A stretch of 64,000 bases of DNA, taken from Methanobacteriaceae archaeon. Its GTDB lineage: Archaea; Methanobacteriota; Methanobacteria; Methanobacteriales; Methanobacteriaceae. Both the position numbers and the translations under genes were made by a program. The DNA is taken from contig JAQXTL010000007.1 in NCBI GenBank assembly GCA_029219465.1, forward strand, positions 62,001-126,000. Reading direction: 5' to 3'. Positions 38,503-47,641 of this stretch are shown one piece after another (the stretch's first letter is position 1; each line of letters starts with the position of its first letter). The notes beneath the pieces are model-generated. The model was not told where the DNA came from. It made no database searches and saw only the letters and a program-made list of their open reading frames with translations.

Positions 38503-39609
38503 ATGACGGAACAAAGCGTATTTTTTTATTTAGATGCTTTACGTGTAATGGCTATTGCATGTGTTATTATGATACATGTATATACCAGAATGAGAGGATT
38601 TATCCTTACTGAATATGCTTTTCCACCTTCATTTAACTGGCTTATGACACTATTTTTCGGAAATGTACCTAGGATTGGTGTAGATTTATTCCTGATATTG
38701 TCTGGAGCATTGTCTCTTGGTCGTGTTTGGGATATTAAATCGTTTTTAGGTAAAAGAATACCTAGAATTATTTCACCATTCGTATTTTGGAGTGTTTGTA
38801 TAGTACTTTCTGTTATGATTGTTTCTGTAACAATTCCAGGCGTATTTAAATTACCTGAACAAGGATTTACTATTAGCGGATTTTTAAACTTGTTTTATGC
38901 TTACATTATGGCTGCTAAACCATATGCGCATCAAAACTGGTTCTTCTGGATGATTTTAGGAACTTATTTGATCATGCCAATATTCAACAAATGGATATTG
39001 CACGCTGATTTTAGTGAAATCGAATATTTCTTGGTATTCTGGTTAGTTACCTGCTTTTTCGACTACACATTAATGACAGCTTGTCCAATTAAATTATCCT
39101 ACTTTACAAGTCCAATAGGTTTAGTTGTTTTAGGGTATTATCTAAGACATACTGAAAGAAAACTTCTAAACAATGCTTACTTTGGAATTGGATTAATTAT
39201 AATTTCTATTATCTTAACAATGATTTTAGGATATTATTTATCTGACGTACATGAAATTTATACTTTCAACAGATATTCCATTTTAAACTCCATTACTGTT
39301 ATTGGAGTATTCGTATTGTTTAAAACTTACAATCAGTTAAGAATTTACAAATTTTTAACTAAATTCAAAGACAGTTTTATTAGTGTAGTATATCACAATT
39401 CAGTATTTTCAATTGCAAAATACAGTTACGGAATTTACTTAATTCACTTAGTTATACTTCACGTACTTATCCCAATTGTTGTTGGATTTGCAAATTCATA
39501 TAAAGTAAGTTTTATGTTATGCTTCGTTTTATGTTTAGGTATTTCCTGGGCAATTATGGCTATATTAAACAGAGTTCCTAAGGTAAACAACGTTATTGGT
39601 GCTAAATAA
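38503..39609 (+). CDS. Acyltransferase-3 family membrane protein
   Basis: 368 residues with ten or so transmembrane helices. The first carries YLDALRVMAIACVIMIHVYTR, including the family His. These enzymes O-acylate surface sugars or lipids. The frame from ATG 38503 is open but has no clear RBS. A second start at 38481, behind AGGAAG, reads MNLKKSVYDGTKRIF and would run into YLDALR if the seven-T run at 38521-38527 had one T fewer. The longer N-terminus may be the ancestral one. Substrate unknown. Confidence 0.8.
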   Translation: MTEQSVFFYLDALRVMAIACVIMIHVYTRMRGFILTEYAFPPSFNWLMTLFFGNVPRIGVDLFLILSGALSLGRVWDIKSFLGKRIPRIISPFVFWSVCIVLSVMIVSVTIPGVFKLPEQGFTISGFLNLFYAYIMAAKPYAHQNWFFWMILGTYLIMPIFNKWILHADFSEIEYFLVFWLVTCFFDYTLMTACPIKLSYFTSPIGLVVLGYYLRHTERKLLNNAYFGIGLIIISIILTMILGYYLSDVHEIYTFNRYSILNSITVIGVFVLFKTYNQLRIYKFLTKFKDSFISVVYHNSVFSIAKYSYGIYLIHLVILHVLIPIVVGFANSYKVSFMLCFVLCLGISWAIMAILNRVPKVNNVIGAK

Positions 39610-39633
39610 GTCAATTTTAAAATTTAAAACAAG

Positions 39634-39658
39634 ATTATAAATCAAAATGATTTATAAT
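39634..39658 (+). terminator. Terminator of the acyltransferase gene
   Basis: ATTATAAATC-N5-GATTTATAAT is a 10-bp perfect stem, followed by TAATTTTCTTTTTTT. Confidence 0.65.
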
Positions 39659-39715
39659 TAATTTTCTTTTTTTGGTAAAATGGTGATGAAGTACTGAAAT
39701 TCAATAGAATAACAA

Positions 39716-40699
39716 CTATTTTTCAATGGTAAATCCGTGATTTTGTGCTTTGGTTACAAAAACAGTACCATTTTCTCCGATGATTTCTTTGGTTTTTTCT
39801 ACGATTTCTTCATTTGATTCGTCAAATACTGTGTATAAAACTGGTCCAAATGAGGAAATACCTACACCATATGCTCCAGCTTTTTCAATAGCTTTCATTA
39901 ATGGTAAGTAACTGTCATCAAGAGAATGTTCTAATTTGTTGAAACCAACTTTTTGAAGCTCACTTACAGCCCATCCAAAGTTTTTAATATCTTTTTCAAG
40001 CATGAATGGAATGAGGTTCATTAAAATCAAGTGAGATACCTGTTCTACTTCTTCTTTTGGAATAGGACAATATGTTTGGAAAACATCTACCTCATCGTCA
40101 CCTTCCATATGCTTTTCAATTCTTGGAATAGCTATTAAAATATTCCATTCTTCAGGAAAATCATATCTAGCGATTAATGTTGCAGGTTTTGCCTTTGATG
40201 CACCAGAAGGTAAGAATAATGGTTTTTCTTCTTTACTGTGTCCACCATCAACAATAAATCCACCTAAATCGTGTGTGTATGTTCCAATTCCAGAAGTACC
40301 TCCCCTTCCAACAATACTACTGAGAGTTCTGCTTTCAACTTCAATACCCATTGTTTCAGTTATTAAATGAGCAGTTGAGATAGAAATTTGAGTTCCACTA
40401 CCAAATCCGGAATGTGGAGGGTAAGTGTTGTGAACAGTAAATTTGAAACCAGAATCAATGTCGAAGTGTTCAATAGTCTTTTTAGCTGCATCAGGGATTT
40501 TTTCTCTACATTCTTCAATAGCTTCAACGTCATCTACAGTATCTGCAAATTCAAGTTCAATCCCGCTTTCAATTTGTTCAATTTCCAATACAAATTGAGG
40601 GTCAGCTAATGCAAGACCAATACCACCATCAACTCTCCTATATGATCCGTTTAAATCAATAAGAGACATGTGTATTCTTGAAGGTGCTCTAATAATCAT
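39716..40699 (-). CDS. mptG: Beta-ribofuranosylaminobenzene 5'-phosphate synthase
   Basis: 327 residues of the GHMP-like beta-RFAP synthase family: IIRAPSRIHMSLIDLNGSYRRVDGGIGLAL at the start and HSGFGSGTQISISTA as the phosphate-binding loop. It condenses p-hydroxybenzoate (or p-aminobenzoate in older work) with PRPP in methanopterin synthesis, the C1 carrier used by Mch and ThyA. This links it functionally to mch at 28.8-29.8 kb. It lies upstream of nothing obvious in its pathway. Confidence 0.92.
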   Translation of the reverse strand: MIIRAPSRIHMSLIDLNGSYRRVDGGIGLALADPQFVLEIEQIESGIELEFADTVDDVEAIEECREKIPDAAKKTIEHFDIDSGFKFTVHNTYPPHSGFGSGTQISISTAHLITETMGIEVESRTLSSIVGRGGTSGIGTYTHDLGGFIVDGGHSKEEKPLFLPSGASKAKPATLIARYDFPEEWNILIAIPRIEKHMEGDDEVDVFQTYCPIPKEEVEQVSHLILMNLIPFMLEKDIKNFGWAVSELQKVGFNKLEHSLDDSYLPLMKAIEKAGAYGVGISSFGPVLYTVFDESNEEIVEKTKEIIGENGTVFVTKAQNHGFTIEK

Positions 40700-40749
40700 T
40701 TTTTCACTTCCGATAAACCTTAAAAAAATAAGTTAAAGACTAGAAAGAT

Positions 40750-41250
40750 CTAGTCTTGAGTTGGTACACGAGTAGCCAATTCTTTGTTTAATTCGTAAAT
40801 TAATCTGTTGTCGCCATCAGCTAATTTAGCTTTTGCAACTAATTCCATTGCGTTTTCTTCTTCTTCAACTTGTTCTTCAACAAACCATTGTAAGAAGTTG
40901 TTGGTTGCGTGATCTTTTTCTTCGATAGCGATATTTACTAAATCATTAATAAGACCAGTTACCATTTTTTCATGTTCTAAAACATGTTCAAATGCAGCAA
41001 GAGGGCTTTCCCATTCAGTTTGTGGTCCTTCAATAGCAGTTAAGGTTACAGAAGCTCCTCTTCTGATAATGTAATCATAGAATTTAATTCCATGTTCTAA
41101 TTCCTCATTTGCTTGAACTCTCATCCAGTTAGCAAATCCGGATAAATCTTCATCTTCAAAATAAGCTGCCATAGATAAGTACAAATAACCTGAGTAAATT
41201 TCAGCATTTAATTGAGCATTTAATGCTTTTTCCATATTTTCTGATACCAT
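40750..41250 (-). CDS. ftn: Ferritin
   Basis: 166 residues with a four-helix bundle: [40 protein letters not shown] and [16 protein letters not shown] supply the ferroxidase Glu/His residues of bacterial-type FtnA. It oxidises and stores iron, and also limits peroxide damage, as the rubrerythrins do. It is monocistronic and divergent from nudC. No clear metal box is visible in the 73-bp upstream gap. Confidence 0.95.
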   Translation of the reverse strand: MVSENMEKALNAQLNAEIYSGYLYLSMAAYFEDEDLSGFANWMRVQANEELEHGIKFYDYIIRRGASVTLTAIEGPQTEWESPLAAFEHVLEHEKMVTGLINDLVNIAIEEKDHATNNFLQWFVEEQVEEEENAMELVAKAKLADGDNRLIYELNKELATRVPTQD

Positions 41251-41323
41251 AATATCACCATTTTTAACTTTTGTTTTTAATTTAATATAAATTTTAAGTA
41301 ATTAAAAAGTTAAATTATTAAAT

Positions 41324-42115
41324 ATGATTGAAAAGTCCCTTTATGAAAATTATGAGATTGATTTTAGTGAAAATATCACTCCAAATGATGATGATTACTT
41401 ATTTATTTTTAATAACGAAAGAGAATTATTCTTAGATTCAAATAAACAATTACCAAAATCCCTAGATGGTTTTGATGTTAATTTCCATTTATATATTGGA
41501 CAATACAATGGTAAAAAAGCATTTGCAATTAATGTTAACACTAAAGATTCATTTTACAATTTAAGAGATGTTTATGAAATTGATGCTGATTTATATCATA
41601 TTGCATCCAGAGCGGTTTTAGTTAGTGACTGGTATATGACATTCCAGTTTTGTGGAAGATGTGGTGCTAAAACACAATTAGATGAAAAAGACATGATGTT
41701 AAAATGCCCTAAGTGTGGTCAAATGCATTATCCTCGCATCGCTCCTGCAATTATTGTAGCTATTAGAAAAGGTGATGAATTGCTTATGGCAAAACACAGT
41801 TATCATAAGAAAATAAGATATGCTCTAATAGCTGGTTTTGTTGAACCTGGAGAAACCATTGAAGAAGCAGTTCACAGAGAAGTTTTAGAAGAAGTAGGAA
41901 TTAAAATTAAAAATCTCCAATACAAAAGAAGTCAAACATGGCCATTTCCAAACTCACTTATGTTCGGATTTAGCGCAGAATATGAATCCGGTGATATAAA
42001 AGTTGATGGTGATGAGATTTTAACTGCAAAATGGATTAAAAAAGAAGATGTGGAACCACCAGAAACCGATATCAGTATCGCATCCTGGTTAATTGAAGAA
42101 TTTTTAAAATCATAA
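41324..42115 (+). CDS. nudC: NADH pyrophosphatase (NudC)
   Basis: 263 residues: an N-terminal domain, a four-Cys zinc ribbon (FCGRCGAKT and LKCPKCGQMHYPR), a Nudix box (GFVEPGETIEEAVHREVLEEVGI, with the GX5EX7REUXEEXGU pattern) and the NADH-specific SQTWPFPNS. It hydrolyses NAD(H) to NMN and AMP and may also decap NAD-RNA. NMN production connects it with NadV. It overlaps by six bases, tail to tail, with the PatB-type gene. Confidence 0.93.
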   Translation: MIEKSLYENYEIDFSENITPNDDDYLFIFNNERELFLDSNKQLPKSLDGFDVNFHLYIGQYNGKKAFAINVNTKDSFYNLRDVYEIDADLYHIASRAVLVSDWYMTFQFCGRCGAKTQLDEKDMMLKCPKCGQMHYPRIAPAIIVAIRKGDELLMAKHSYHKKIRYALIAGFVEPGETIEEAVHREVLEEVGIKIKNLQYKRSQTWPFPNSLMFGFSAEYESGDIKVDGDEILTAKWIKKEDVEPPETDISIASWLIEEFLKS

Positions 42116-43285
42116 CCCCTGGTTAATAATGGTTAAAGCATGAATTCCTGCTTTTAACCTTCCCAAACCTTCTTTTAATAATTTTTGAGGACATGCAATA
42201 TTCATTCTTAAAAATCTGTCCCCACATTTACCAAAATCAACACCTGCTGATAAAAACAAGCCCTGATTGGTTCTTAAAAATCCTGATAATACTTTAGAAG
42301 AAACATTTAACTTAGAACAGTCAAGCCATAAAAGATATGTTGCATCACACTCAACCAATTTAATTATTGGCAATTCCTCTTCAAGATACTTTTTAACAAT
42401 CTGTTTATTTTCAAATATTACTTCTCTTAGCTCATCCAACCATTCTTCAGACTCATTATATGCAGCCATTACAGCACATGCCGCAAATACATTACAGGAA
42501 CTTGAATCATCAATATGTAACTGTTTATGTATTTTTTCATGTAAATCATTATTTTTTGTATGAACAATAGAACTTTTAAATCCTGCAATATTAAATGATT
42601 TTGAAGGGGATAAACAAGTTATTGCATTTTTATAATCATAAGATGCCTCAAATGGATTGTATTTAACACCAGGATTAGTTAAATCACAGTGAATTTCATC
42701 AGATATTAATATAACATCATATTTATCACATAACTCACCAATTCTTTTTAACTCATCCTCAGACCATATTTTACCGATTGGATTGTGAGGATTACATAAA
42801 AGCATCATTTTAACATCTGATAATTTATCTTCCAAATCATCAAAGTCAATTGAATACTGTCCATTTTCATAAACCAGTTCATTTTCAACAACCTGACGGT
42901 TATTATCCTCAATTACATGGAAAAATACATGATAAACTGGAGACTGGATTAATATTTTATCTCCAACTTCTGTTAAGCATCTAATCATTGAAGATATTGA
43001 TGGCATTACCCCAATTGAGTAAAGCATATCATCACGAGACATTTTAAAGTTATAACGTCTATCCCACCAGCCAATATATGATTCAAATAGCTCATCTGGA
43101 ACAATTGTATAACCAAATACTGGATGATTTGCTCTTTTTGATATTGCATCGTTAATTGCAGGTGCAACCTTAAAATCCATATCTGCTACCCACATTGGAA
43201 GATCATCATCAAAAAGATCCCATTTTAGACATTGTGTGTTTTTTCTCTCAATTACACTTTCAAAATCATATTTAGTATTTTTCAT
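42110..43285 (-). CDS. PatB/MalY-type PLP aminotransferase (cystathionine beta-lyase family)
   Basis: 391 residues starting MKNTKYDFESVIERK. The family motif LPMWVADMDFKVAP, the PLP-binding NPHNPIGKIW and ISDEIHCDL, and SPSKSFNIAG with the Schiff-base Lys are all present. MalY/PatB proteins mostly cleave C-S bonds (cystathionine beta-lyase), which would suit the sulfur gene metY nearby. ATG 43285 lies inside the end of the preceding nitroreductase gene and follows GAGAG, so the two are translationally coupled. A longer frame to 43336 has no RBS. Confidence 0.88.
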   Translation of the reverse strand: MKNTKYDFESVIERKNTQCLKWDLFDDDLPMWVADMDFKVAPAINDAISKRANHPVFGYTIVPDELFESYIGWWDRRYNFKMSRDDMLYSIGVMPSISSMIRCLTEVGDKILIQSPVYHVFFHVIEDNNRQVVENELVYENGQYSIDFDDLEDKLSDVKMMLLCNPHNPIGKIWSEDELKRIGELCDKYDVILISDEIHCDLTNPGVKYNPFEASYDYKNAITCLSPSKSFNIAGFKSSIVHTKNNDLHEKIHKQLHIDDSSSCNVFAACAVMAAYNESEEWLDELREVIFENKQIVKKYLEEELPIIKLVECDATYLLWLDCSKLNVSSKVLSGFLRTNQGLFLSAGVDFGKCGDRFLRMNIACPQKLLKEGLGRLKAGIHALTIINQGL

Positions 43286-43790
43286 AGTGAATTCTCTCTT
43301 CATCAAATTTATCCATAAATTTATTTTCAAAACCATCTGCAGGATATCCTAATGTAATAATACAGTATGGTTTTAATTCTTCAATATCATCAATTCCAAT
43401 GATTTTTCCTATTTTGGACATTCTTTCTTCTTCCGGCGCTACTCCATTCCAAAGTCCACCTAAACCAATGTTAACTGCTTCAAGCAACATATTCTCAGCA
43501 GCTGCCCCCATATCCTGTTGCCAGACTGTTTTATAGAATGCTCTTTTAATGTTTGCAACTAAAACAATAGCAACCGGAGCATCACTTACACGAGGTTTTA
43601 TTTCACCTAACTGTTTTAGTGTTTGTTTATCTTTAACTACAACAAACTCCCATGGTTCTGCACCAAGTCTAGATCCTGGAGCTTGCATACCTGCTTTTAA
43701 TATTTTTAAAATCAATTCATCGTCAACATCTTTGTCTTGATATTCACGAATACTTCTTCTTGTGTTTATAATTTCTTCAAATTCCACCAT
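43272..43790 (-). CDS. Nitroreductase-family FMN oxidoreductase 2
   Basis: About 172 residues: MVEFEEIINTRRSIREYQ, the FMN block KAGMQAPGSRLGAEPWEFVVV, and GLGGLWNGVAPEEERM. The start at 43790 is set by homology to the family N-terminus; the frame extends to 43853 but adds an unrelated hydrophobic stretch. The gene overlaps the PatB-type gene by 14 bp. The substrate is unknown. It is distinct in sequence from the nitroreductase at 31.7 kb. Confidence 0.87.
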   Translation of the reverse strand: MVEFEEIINTRRSIREYQDKDVDDELILKILKAGMQAPGSRLGAEPWEFVVVKDKQTLKQLGEIKPRVSDAPVAIVLVANIKRAFYKTVWQQDMGAAAENMLLEAVNIGLGGLWNGVAPEEERMSKIGKIIGIDDIEELKPYCIITLGYPADGFENKFMDKFDEERIHYEKY

Positions 43791-43851
43791 ACTTATAAAT
43801 AACAATTCAATCATATAAATAATTAATTTTAATATAAAATGAGGTGTACAC

Positions 43852-44337
43852 ATGGAAACTGGAAAAATTGCTGGTATTGTAAGTATTGTACTTGGTTTAA
43901 TGTTTATTGTATTCCCAATGTTTTCTTCTGAATTAGTTTCAGCTATTGTTGGAGTGAGTTTAATATTCCTAGGTATTTCAATATTTTTAATGGGAATGAC
44001 TATGCACAGTTATGAAATGCCATTTTCAATAGTTGCTTTTGCAATTGGAGCTATAACAGTACTTCTAGGTATAGGATTTATCTTCTTCTTTGATGCTCTT
44101 TCATTCTTAGTAGGATTCCAATTCTATATTATTGGATTTATTATGATTGCATTCGGAATTACTGGATTAATCTCTAGATTCAGTAAAATTTCTGCATTTT
44201 CTTCAATTATTGTTTTAATAATGGGAGTAGTATTAATTGCTCTTGGAGCATTTGCAGTTAAAGAACCAATATTTATTGCAATCATTATTGGTGTTGTTTT
44301 AATCATAGAAGGTGTATCTTTCCTTTTACATAGTTAA
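43852..44337 (+). CDS. DUF308/HdeD-like membrane protein
   Basis: 161 residues with six hydrophobic helices in three similar pairs, e.g. GKIAGIVSIVLGLMFIVFP and SSIIVLIMGVVLIALGAF. The repeated pattern and length suit the HdeD/DUF308 group, linked in bacteria to acid stress. No catalytic motif. An RBS GAGGTG lies ahead of the ATG. Divergent from the nitroreductase gene. Confidence 0.65.
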   Translation: METGKIAGIVSIVLGLMFIVFPMFSSELVSAIVGVSLIFLGISIFLMGMTMHSYEMPFSIVAFAIGAITVLLGIGFIFFFDALSFLVGFQFYIIGFIMIAFGITGLISRFSKISAFSSIIVLIMGVVLIALGAFAVKEPIFIAIIIGVVLIIEGVSFLLHS

Positions 44338-44559
44338 GACTTGGCCAATAACATTATTGAACACTAACCATCACCATATCCACTTATTAACCAAGCCTTT
44401 GGGTTAAACCCGATTTAATAATCTGATTTTAAAAATAAATAAAAATATTTGAAGTGTGAAAAAACACACATACACATTTAAAAATAAATTAAATAATACT
44501 TCTTATGCATTACTTTTAAATAGTTTAAACACAAATTGTACATATACAAAGGTGATAAC
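44338..44559. other. Intergenic stretch with short inverted repeats
   Basis: No gene is seen. Inverted repeats occur at 44401-44411 (GGGTT-A-AACCC) and 44454-44469 (GTGTG-AAAAAA-CACAC). The first could end the DUF308 transcript; the second could lie in the promoter of the small ORF that follows. Confidence 0.35.
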
Positions 44560-44724
44560 ATGATAATGGAAAACCTAAAGTATATAGCAATTGTAGTATC
44601 AGTGATTTGATTAGTTTTTTCAGCTTATGTAACCTATAAACGTAATTTTGATAAAAATGATATGATAATTACATTTTTATGGCTTACAATAGTTATTAAA
44701 GACTTAACCATCTTATTAAACTAA
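44560..44724 (+). pseudogene. Small membrane protein ORF interrupted by TGA
   Basis: A 54-codon frame starts at ATG 44560 behind a strong GGTGATAAC and ends at TAA 44724. Codon 17 is TGA (44608-44610). On both sides the frame encodes hydrophobic helices (NLKYIAIVVSVI, then LVFSAYVTYKRNFDKND and IITFLWLTIVI), which fits a two-helix small membrane protein. The stop replaces what was probably a Trp or Gly codon. It could also be a 16-residue peptide gene followed by chance open frame. No family recognised. Confidence 0.5.
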
Positions 44725-44737
44725 GTTATAAAAAAAG

Positions 44738-44760
44738 GGCATTAATCAAATATTAATGCC
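44738..44760. terminator. Strong terminator hairpin
   Basis: GGCATTAAT-N5-ATTAATGCC is a perfect 9-bp stem followed on the minus strand by CTTTTTT. It lies between convergent genes and serves at least the flavodoxin-like gene. Confidence 0.75.
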
Positions 44761-44768
44761 TGAAATAT

Positions 44769-45404
44769 TTATTTTGAGGATAATTTAGCACCAATCTCAA
44801 AAGCTTTTTCCAAATCTTTTGGGAATTGTAAAATCCACTGTTTTTCTTTTGCTTCCTGTGAAAATCCAGCCATATTGAATTTAGAATAATCACTTACCTG
44901 TATAGTGTCACAAACAGGATAAGTAACAACCTCACCATTTAAAAATGAGAATAAAAATTCAGTACTTGATAAGCTTTCTTTCATTGACTGTTCGTAAAAG
45001 TCTAAAGGAGCATTCATTGTGTAGAAAATTCCTACATTTAATTTGCCAGTATAATAACTTGATCCATCATCATAGGACATTATACAAAAGATTAATCTTT
45101 CAACTAATGCTCTAAATTCACTTGTAGGCTGTCCAAAGTAGATAGGTGAGCCGATAAGTAGTGCATCTGCATCTAATATTTTTTCAATAACATCAGTTAA
45201 GTCATCTCTCCAGTAGCATTTTCCTTTGGTATTTTGTTTTAATTTACATTTAAGACAACTTCTACATCCTGTAAAAACCAAATCGTATAAATTAAAGTAC
45301 TCTACTTCAGCACCAACTGATTCTGCACCTTTTTGAGCAGATTGCATTATCTCAGCAGTATTCCATTTTTTTCTTGGACTTGCATTAATAACAATAGTTT
45401 TCAT
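44769..45404 (-). CDS. Flavodoxin-fold NADPH-dependent FMN reductase/iron-sulfur flavoprotein
   Basis: About 211 residues. MKTIVINASPRKKWNTAEIM is the FMN-binding start, and GSPIYFGQPTSEFRALVERL the flavin loop. A Cys cluster CRSCLKCKLKQ with a later KCYWRDD is like the compact 4Fe-4S motif of archaeal Isf proteins, which reduce O2 or H2O2. ATG 45404 is chosen because GGTG lies upstream. It fits the other oxidative-stress genes (rubrerythrins, ferritin). Confidence 0.82.
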   Translation of the reverse strand: MKTIVINASPRKKWNTAEIMQSAQKGAESVGAEVEYFNLYDLVFTGCRSCLKCKLKQNTKGKCYWRDDLTDVIEKILDADALLIGSPIYFGQPTSEFRALVERLIFCIMSYDDGSSYYTGKLNVGIFYTMNAPLDFYEQSMKESLSSTEFLFSFLNGEVVTYPVCDTIQVSDYSKFNMAGFSQEAKEKQWILQFPKDLEKAFEIGAKLSSK

Positions 45405-45464
45405 AAAAAACACCTAAGATTAATACATTTAAAATAAATTTTAAAAAAAAAATAAGAAAAGAAG

Positions 45465-46742
45465 CTAGTATTTAGCTTCAATTACAGTTTTTCCATTCAT
45501 GTAAGGGACTAACACTTCAGGAATTTTAATACTACCGTCTTTTTGTTGGTAGTTTTCTAAAATACAACACATTGTTCTTTCAGTTGCAATAGCTGTACTG
45601 TTTAATGTGTGTAAAGTTTGAGCATCTCCAGAACCTGCTCTTCCATAACGTGTTTTGGTTTTACGTGCTTGGTAATCTTTACAGTTAGTACAGGATACTA
45701 ATTCCCTAAATGCTTTGGAACCAGGGAACCAAGCTTCTAAATCGTATTTAATAGCTGCATTATCATTTAAAGCAGATGATACAATAGCGATAACCTGATA
45801 TGGAATTCCTAATTTTTGATAGATTCTTTCAGTTACTTCCATTAAGTGATCATGTTGATTTCTTGAGTCTTCAGGAGTGGAGTAGATGAATTGTTCAATT
45901 TTTTCAAATTGGTGAACTCTAAAAATTCCTAAGGTATCTTTTCCGTGAGAACCTGCTTCTTTTCTAAAACAGGTTGAAAATGCACAGTATCTTAATGGTA
46001 ATTCTTCAGGAGGGATGATTTCATCTCTGTGAAGTGCTGCTAAGGTTTGTTCAGCAGTTGCAATTAAGTACATGTCTTCGTTTTCTACTTTGTATAAAGT
46101 TTCTTCAAATTCACCAAGCTCAGAAGTTTCTGCTGCAACTGCTCCTTTTACGAAGAATGGAGTTTGCATTGGAATGTAACCTTCTTCTTCAAGTTCTGCT
46201 AAAGCAAATTGAATTAAAGCTAAGTTTAAGTGTAAAATATCTCTTTTCAAGTAGTAGAAACGAGCTCCTGCAATTTCTGATGCAGTTTCAAGGTCTGCCC
46301 CATCAATTTTTTTAATTAAATCTACGTGATTTAATAATTCAAACTCAGGTTCTGGGATTTCACCATAGGTTCTAACAACCACATTGTCATCTTCAGTATC
46401 AGAAATTGGAACATCTTCATCAATAAGGTTTCCAACTTTATATCTGTGGCGTTCTCTGAGTTTTAAGTATTCATCATTTTTAGCAGTTAATTCTTTGATG
46501 TCATTTGCTACCTGTTTGGATTTAGCAACGACTTCTTCAAAGTTTCCTTCTTCTTTTGCTTTTTTAAATGATTTGGATAATTTATTTTTCTCAGATCTTA
46601 AGGCGTTGAGTTTTTTCTCACCTTCTCTCCATAAATTATCATATTCAATTACTTTTTCGACATTCTCAGTGTCTCTAAATCTTTTCTTTTCAGAGTCTAT
46701 AATTATTTCTGGATTTTCTCTGAATAATTTTATATCTAACAA
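45465..46742 (-). CDS. serS: Seryl-tRNA synthetase, common type
   Basis: 425 residues: an N-terminal coiled-coil tRNA-binding arm (about 30-105), then a class II catalytic core with TAEQTLAALHRDEI (motif 2 area), FRKEAGSHGKDTLGIFRVHQFEKIEQ and the C-terminal GSGDAQTLHTLNSTAIATERTMCCILEN (motif 3). This is the bacterial/eukaryotic-like SerRS, not the divergent form known in several methanogens. The start is TTG at 46742 behind AGGGGACGAAAA. It is essential for charging tRNA-Ser and probably tRNA-Sec where present. Confidence 0.95.
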   Translation of the reverse strand: MLDIKLFRENPEIIIDSEKKRFRDTENVEKVIEYDNLWREGEKKLNALRSEKNKLSKSFKKAKEEGNFEEVVAKSKQVANDIKELTAKNDEYLKLRERHRYKVGNLIDEDVPISDTEDDNVVVRTYGEIPEPEFELLNHVDLIKKIDGADLETASEIAGARFYYLKRDILHLNLALIQFALAELEEEGYIPMQTPFFVKGAVAAETSELGEFEETLYKVENEDMYLIATAEQTLAALHRDEIIPPEELPLRYCAFSTCFRKEAGSHGKDTLGIFRVHQFEKIEQFIYSTPEDSRNQHDHLMEVTERIYQKLGIPYQVIAIVSSALNDNAAIKYDLEAWFPGSKAFRELVSCTNCKDYQARKTKTRYGRAGSGDAQTLHTLNSTAIATERTMCCILENYQQKDGSIKIPEVLVPYMNGKTVIEAKY

Positions 46743-46874
46743 TTTTCGTCCCCTAATTTGTTAATCATTATATTGTATGATTTTTTTATTTCTTAAATGT
46801 AATGTTTAAATTGGTAAAAATCTCTAAAAAATAAGTTGAAAATAAAAAATAGGATATAAAAAAATTAAGAAAAA

Positions 46875-47246
46875 TTATAATAATTTTTCTTTGAATACTG
46901 ATTTTAACTCAGTTTTGGTTTTGTCAGTGTAGTTTTCACTATCCACACTAAAGATTGCCATTTCATAAATAATTTTATTTAATGACTGACCTTTATCTGT
47001 CAAGTAATACCGGACATTCTTTTTGTCGTATTTGTCAACAATACGCTTAATTAAACCGTTATCCTCCATATCTTTAAGACAACTGCTTAAAACTCTATTG
47101 GATAATTTTGGTTTATTTTCCTTAAATTCATTAAATCGTGTTTTACCAAAAAATAAATCGTTTATAATTTGAACAACCCATTTTTTCCTGATTAATTGAA
47201 TTACATTATCTATTGGGAAATTCATTAGTTGAGCATTTGCGTTCAC
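46875..47246 (-). CDS. HxlR-family winged-helix regulator
   Basis: About 123 residues with the HxlR pattern: LIRKKWVVQIINDLFFGKTRFNEFKENKPKLSNRVLSSCLKDMEDNGLIKR, then the wing VRYYLTDKG. Such proteins often respond to electrophiles, quinones or drugs. GTG 47246 is the likely start, eight bases after GGAGG; the TTG at 47261 is part of that RBS. It is divergent from the ABC exporter pair and probably controls it. Palindromes at 47319-47330 and 47365-47389 are candidate operators. No conserved N-terminal Cys is visible. Confidence 0.88.
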   Translation of the reverse strand: MNANAQLMNFPIDNVIQLIRKKWVVQIINDLFFGKTRFNEFKENKPKLSNRVLSSCLKDMEDNGLIKRIVDKYDKKNVRYYLTDKGQSLNKIIYEMAIFSVDSENYTDKTKTELKSVFKEKLL

Positions 47247-47364
47247 AATAAAAACCTCCAATAAAAGTATTATATAATGATTATTTTAGAAACATATAAA
47301 GTTATCTATCAAAGTGAGTAAATGGTTACCAAAAACTTTTAAATATTACTTACCTATGTTTAAT

Positions 47365-47389
47365 TGAAAGTACATTATTAGTACTTTCA
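47365..47389. promoter_or_regulatory. Candidate HxlR operator palindrome
   Basis: TGAAAGTAC-N7-GTACTTTCA is a perfect 9-bp inverted repeat between the HxlR gene and the ABC exporter genes. A second, smaller one, GTAA-N4-TTAC, lies at 47319-47330. The link to HxlR is positional. Confidence 0.55.
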
Positions 47390-47392
47390 GAG

Positions 47393-47560
47393 ATGGCGAA
47401 AATCAAAATCAAAAATTTAATGAATAATGAACGTGATGGTAAAAATTTTCCTCCAATAGAAAATAAAGCGGTATATCATGGGATTTTAAACAAATTTTTG
47501 ATAGGGCATTACGCTGTGATCAACTTCAAAAAAATATTTCCTATACATAAATTTAATTAA
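47393..47560 (+). CDS. Short ORF of uncertain reality
   Basis: A 55-residue frame starts four bases after the palindrome and ends at 47560. It is basic and polar (MAKIKIKNLMNNERDGKNF), with no family recognised and no good RBS. The rest of the 395-bp gap holds the exporter promoter: a TATA-like TTTATATTA about 25-30 bp before the ABC start implies a nearly leaderless exporter mRNA. This ORF may be a gene remnant or chance. Confidence 0.25.
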   Translation: MAKIKIKNLMNNERDGKNFPPIENKAVYHGILNKFLIGHYAVINFKKIFPIHKFN

Positions 47561-47641
47561 TAAAAAATTAAAAAACACCATCTCTATTTTTTTCTATTTT
47601 TTTATAAAACTTTTATTTATATTAAAAATCTATAACACTAT

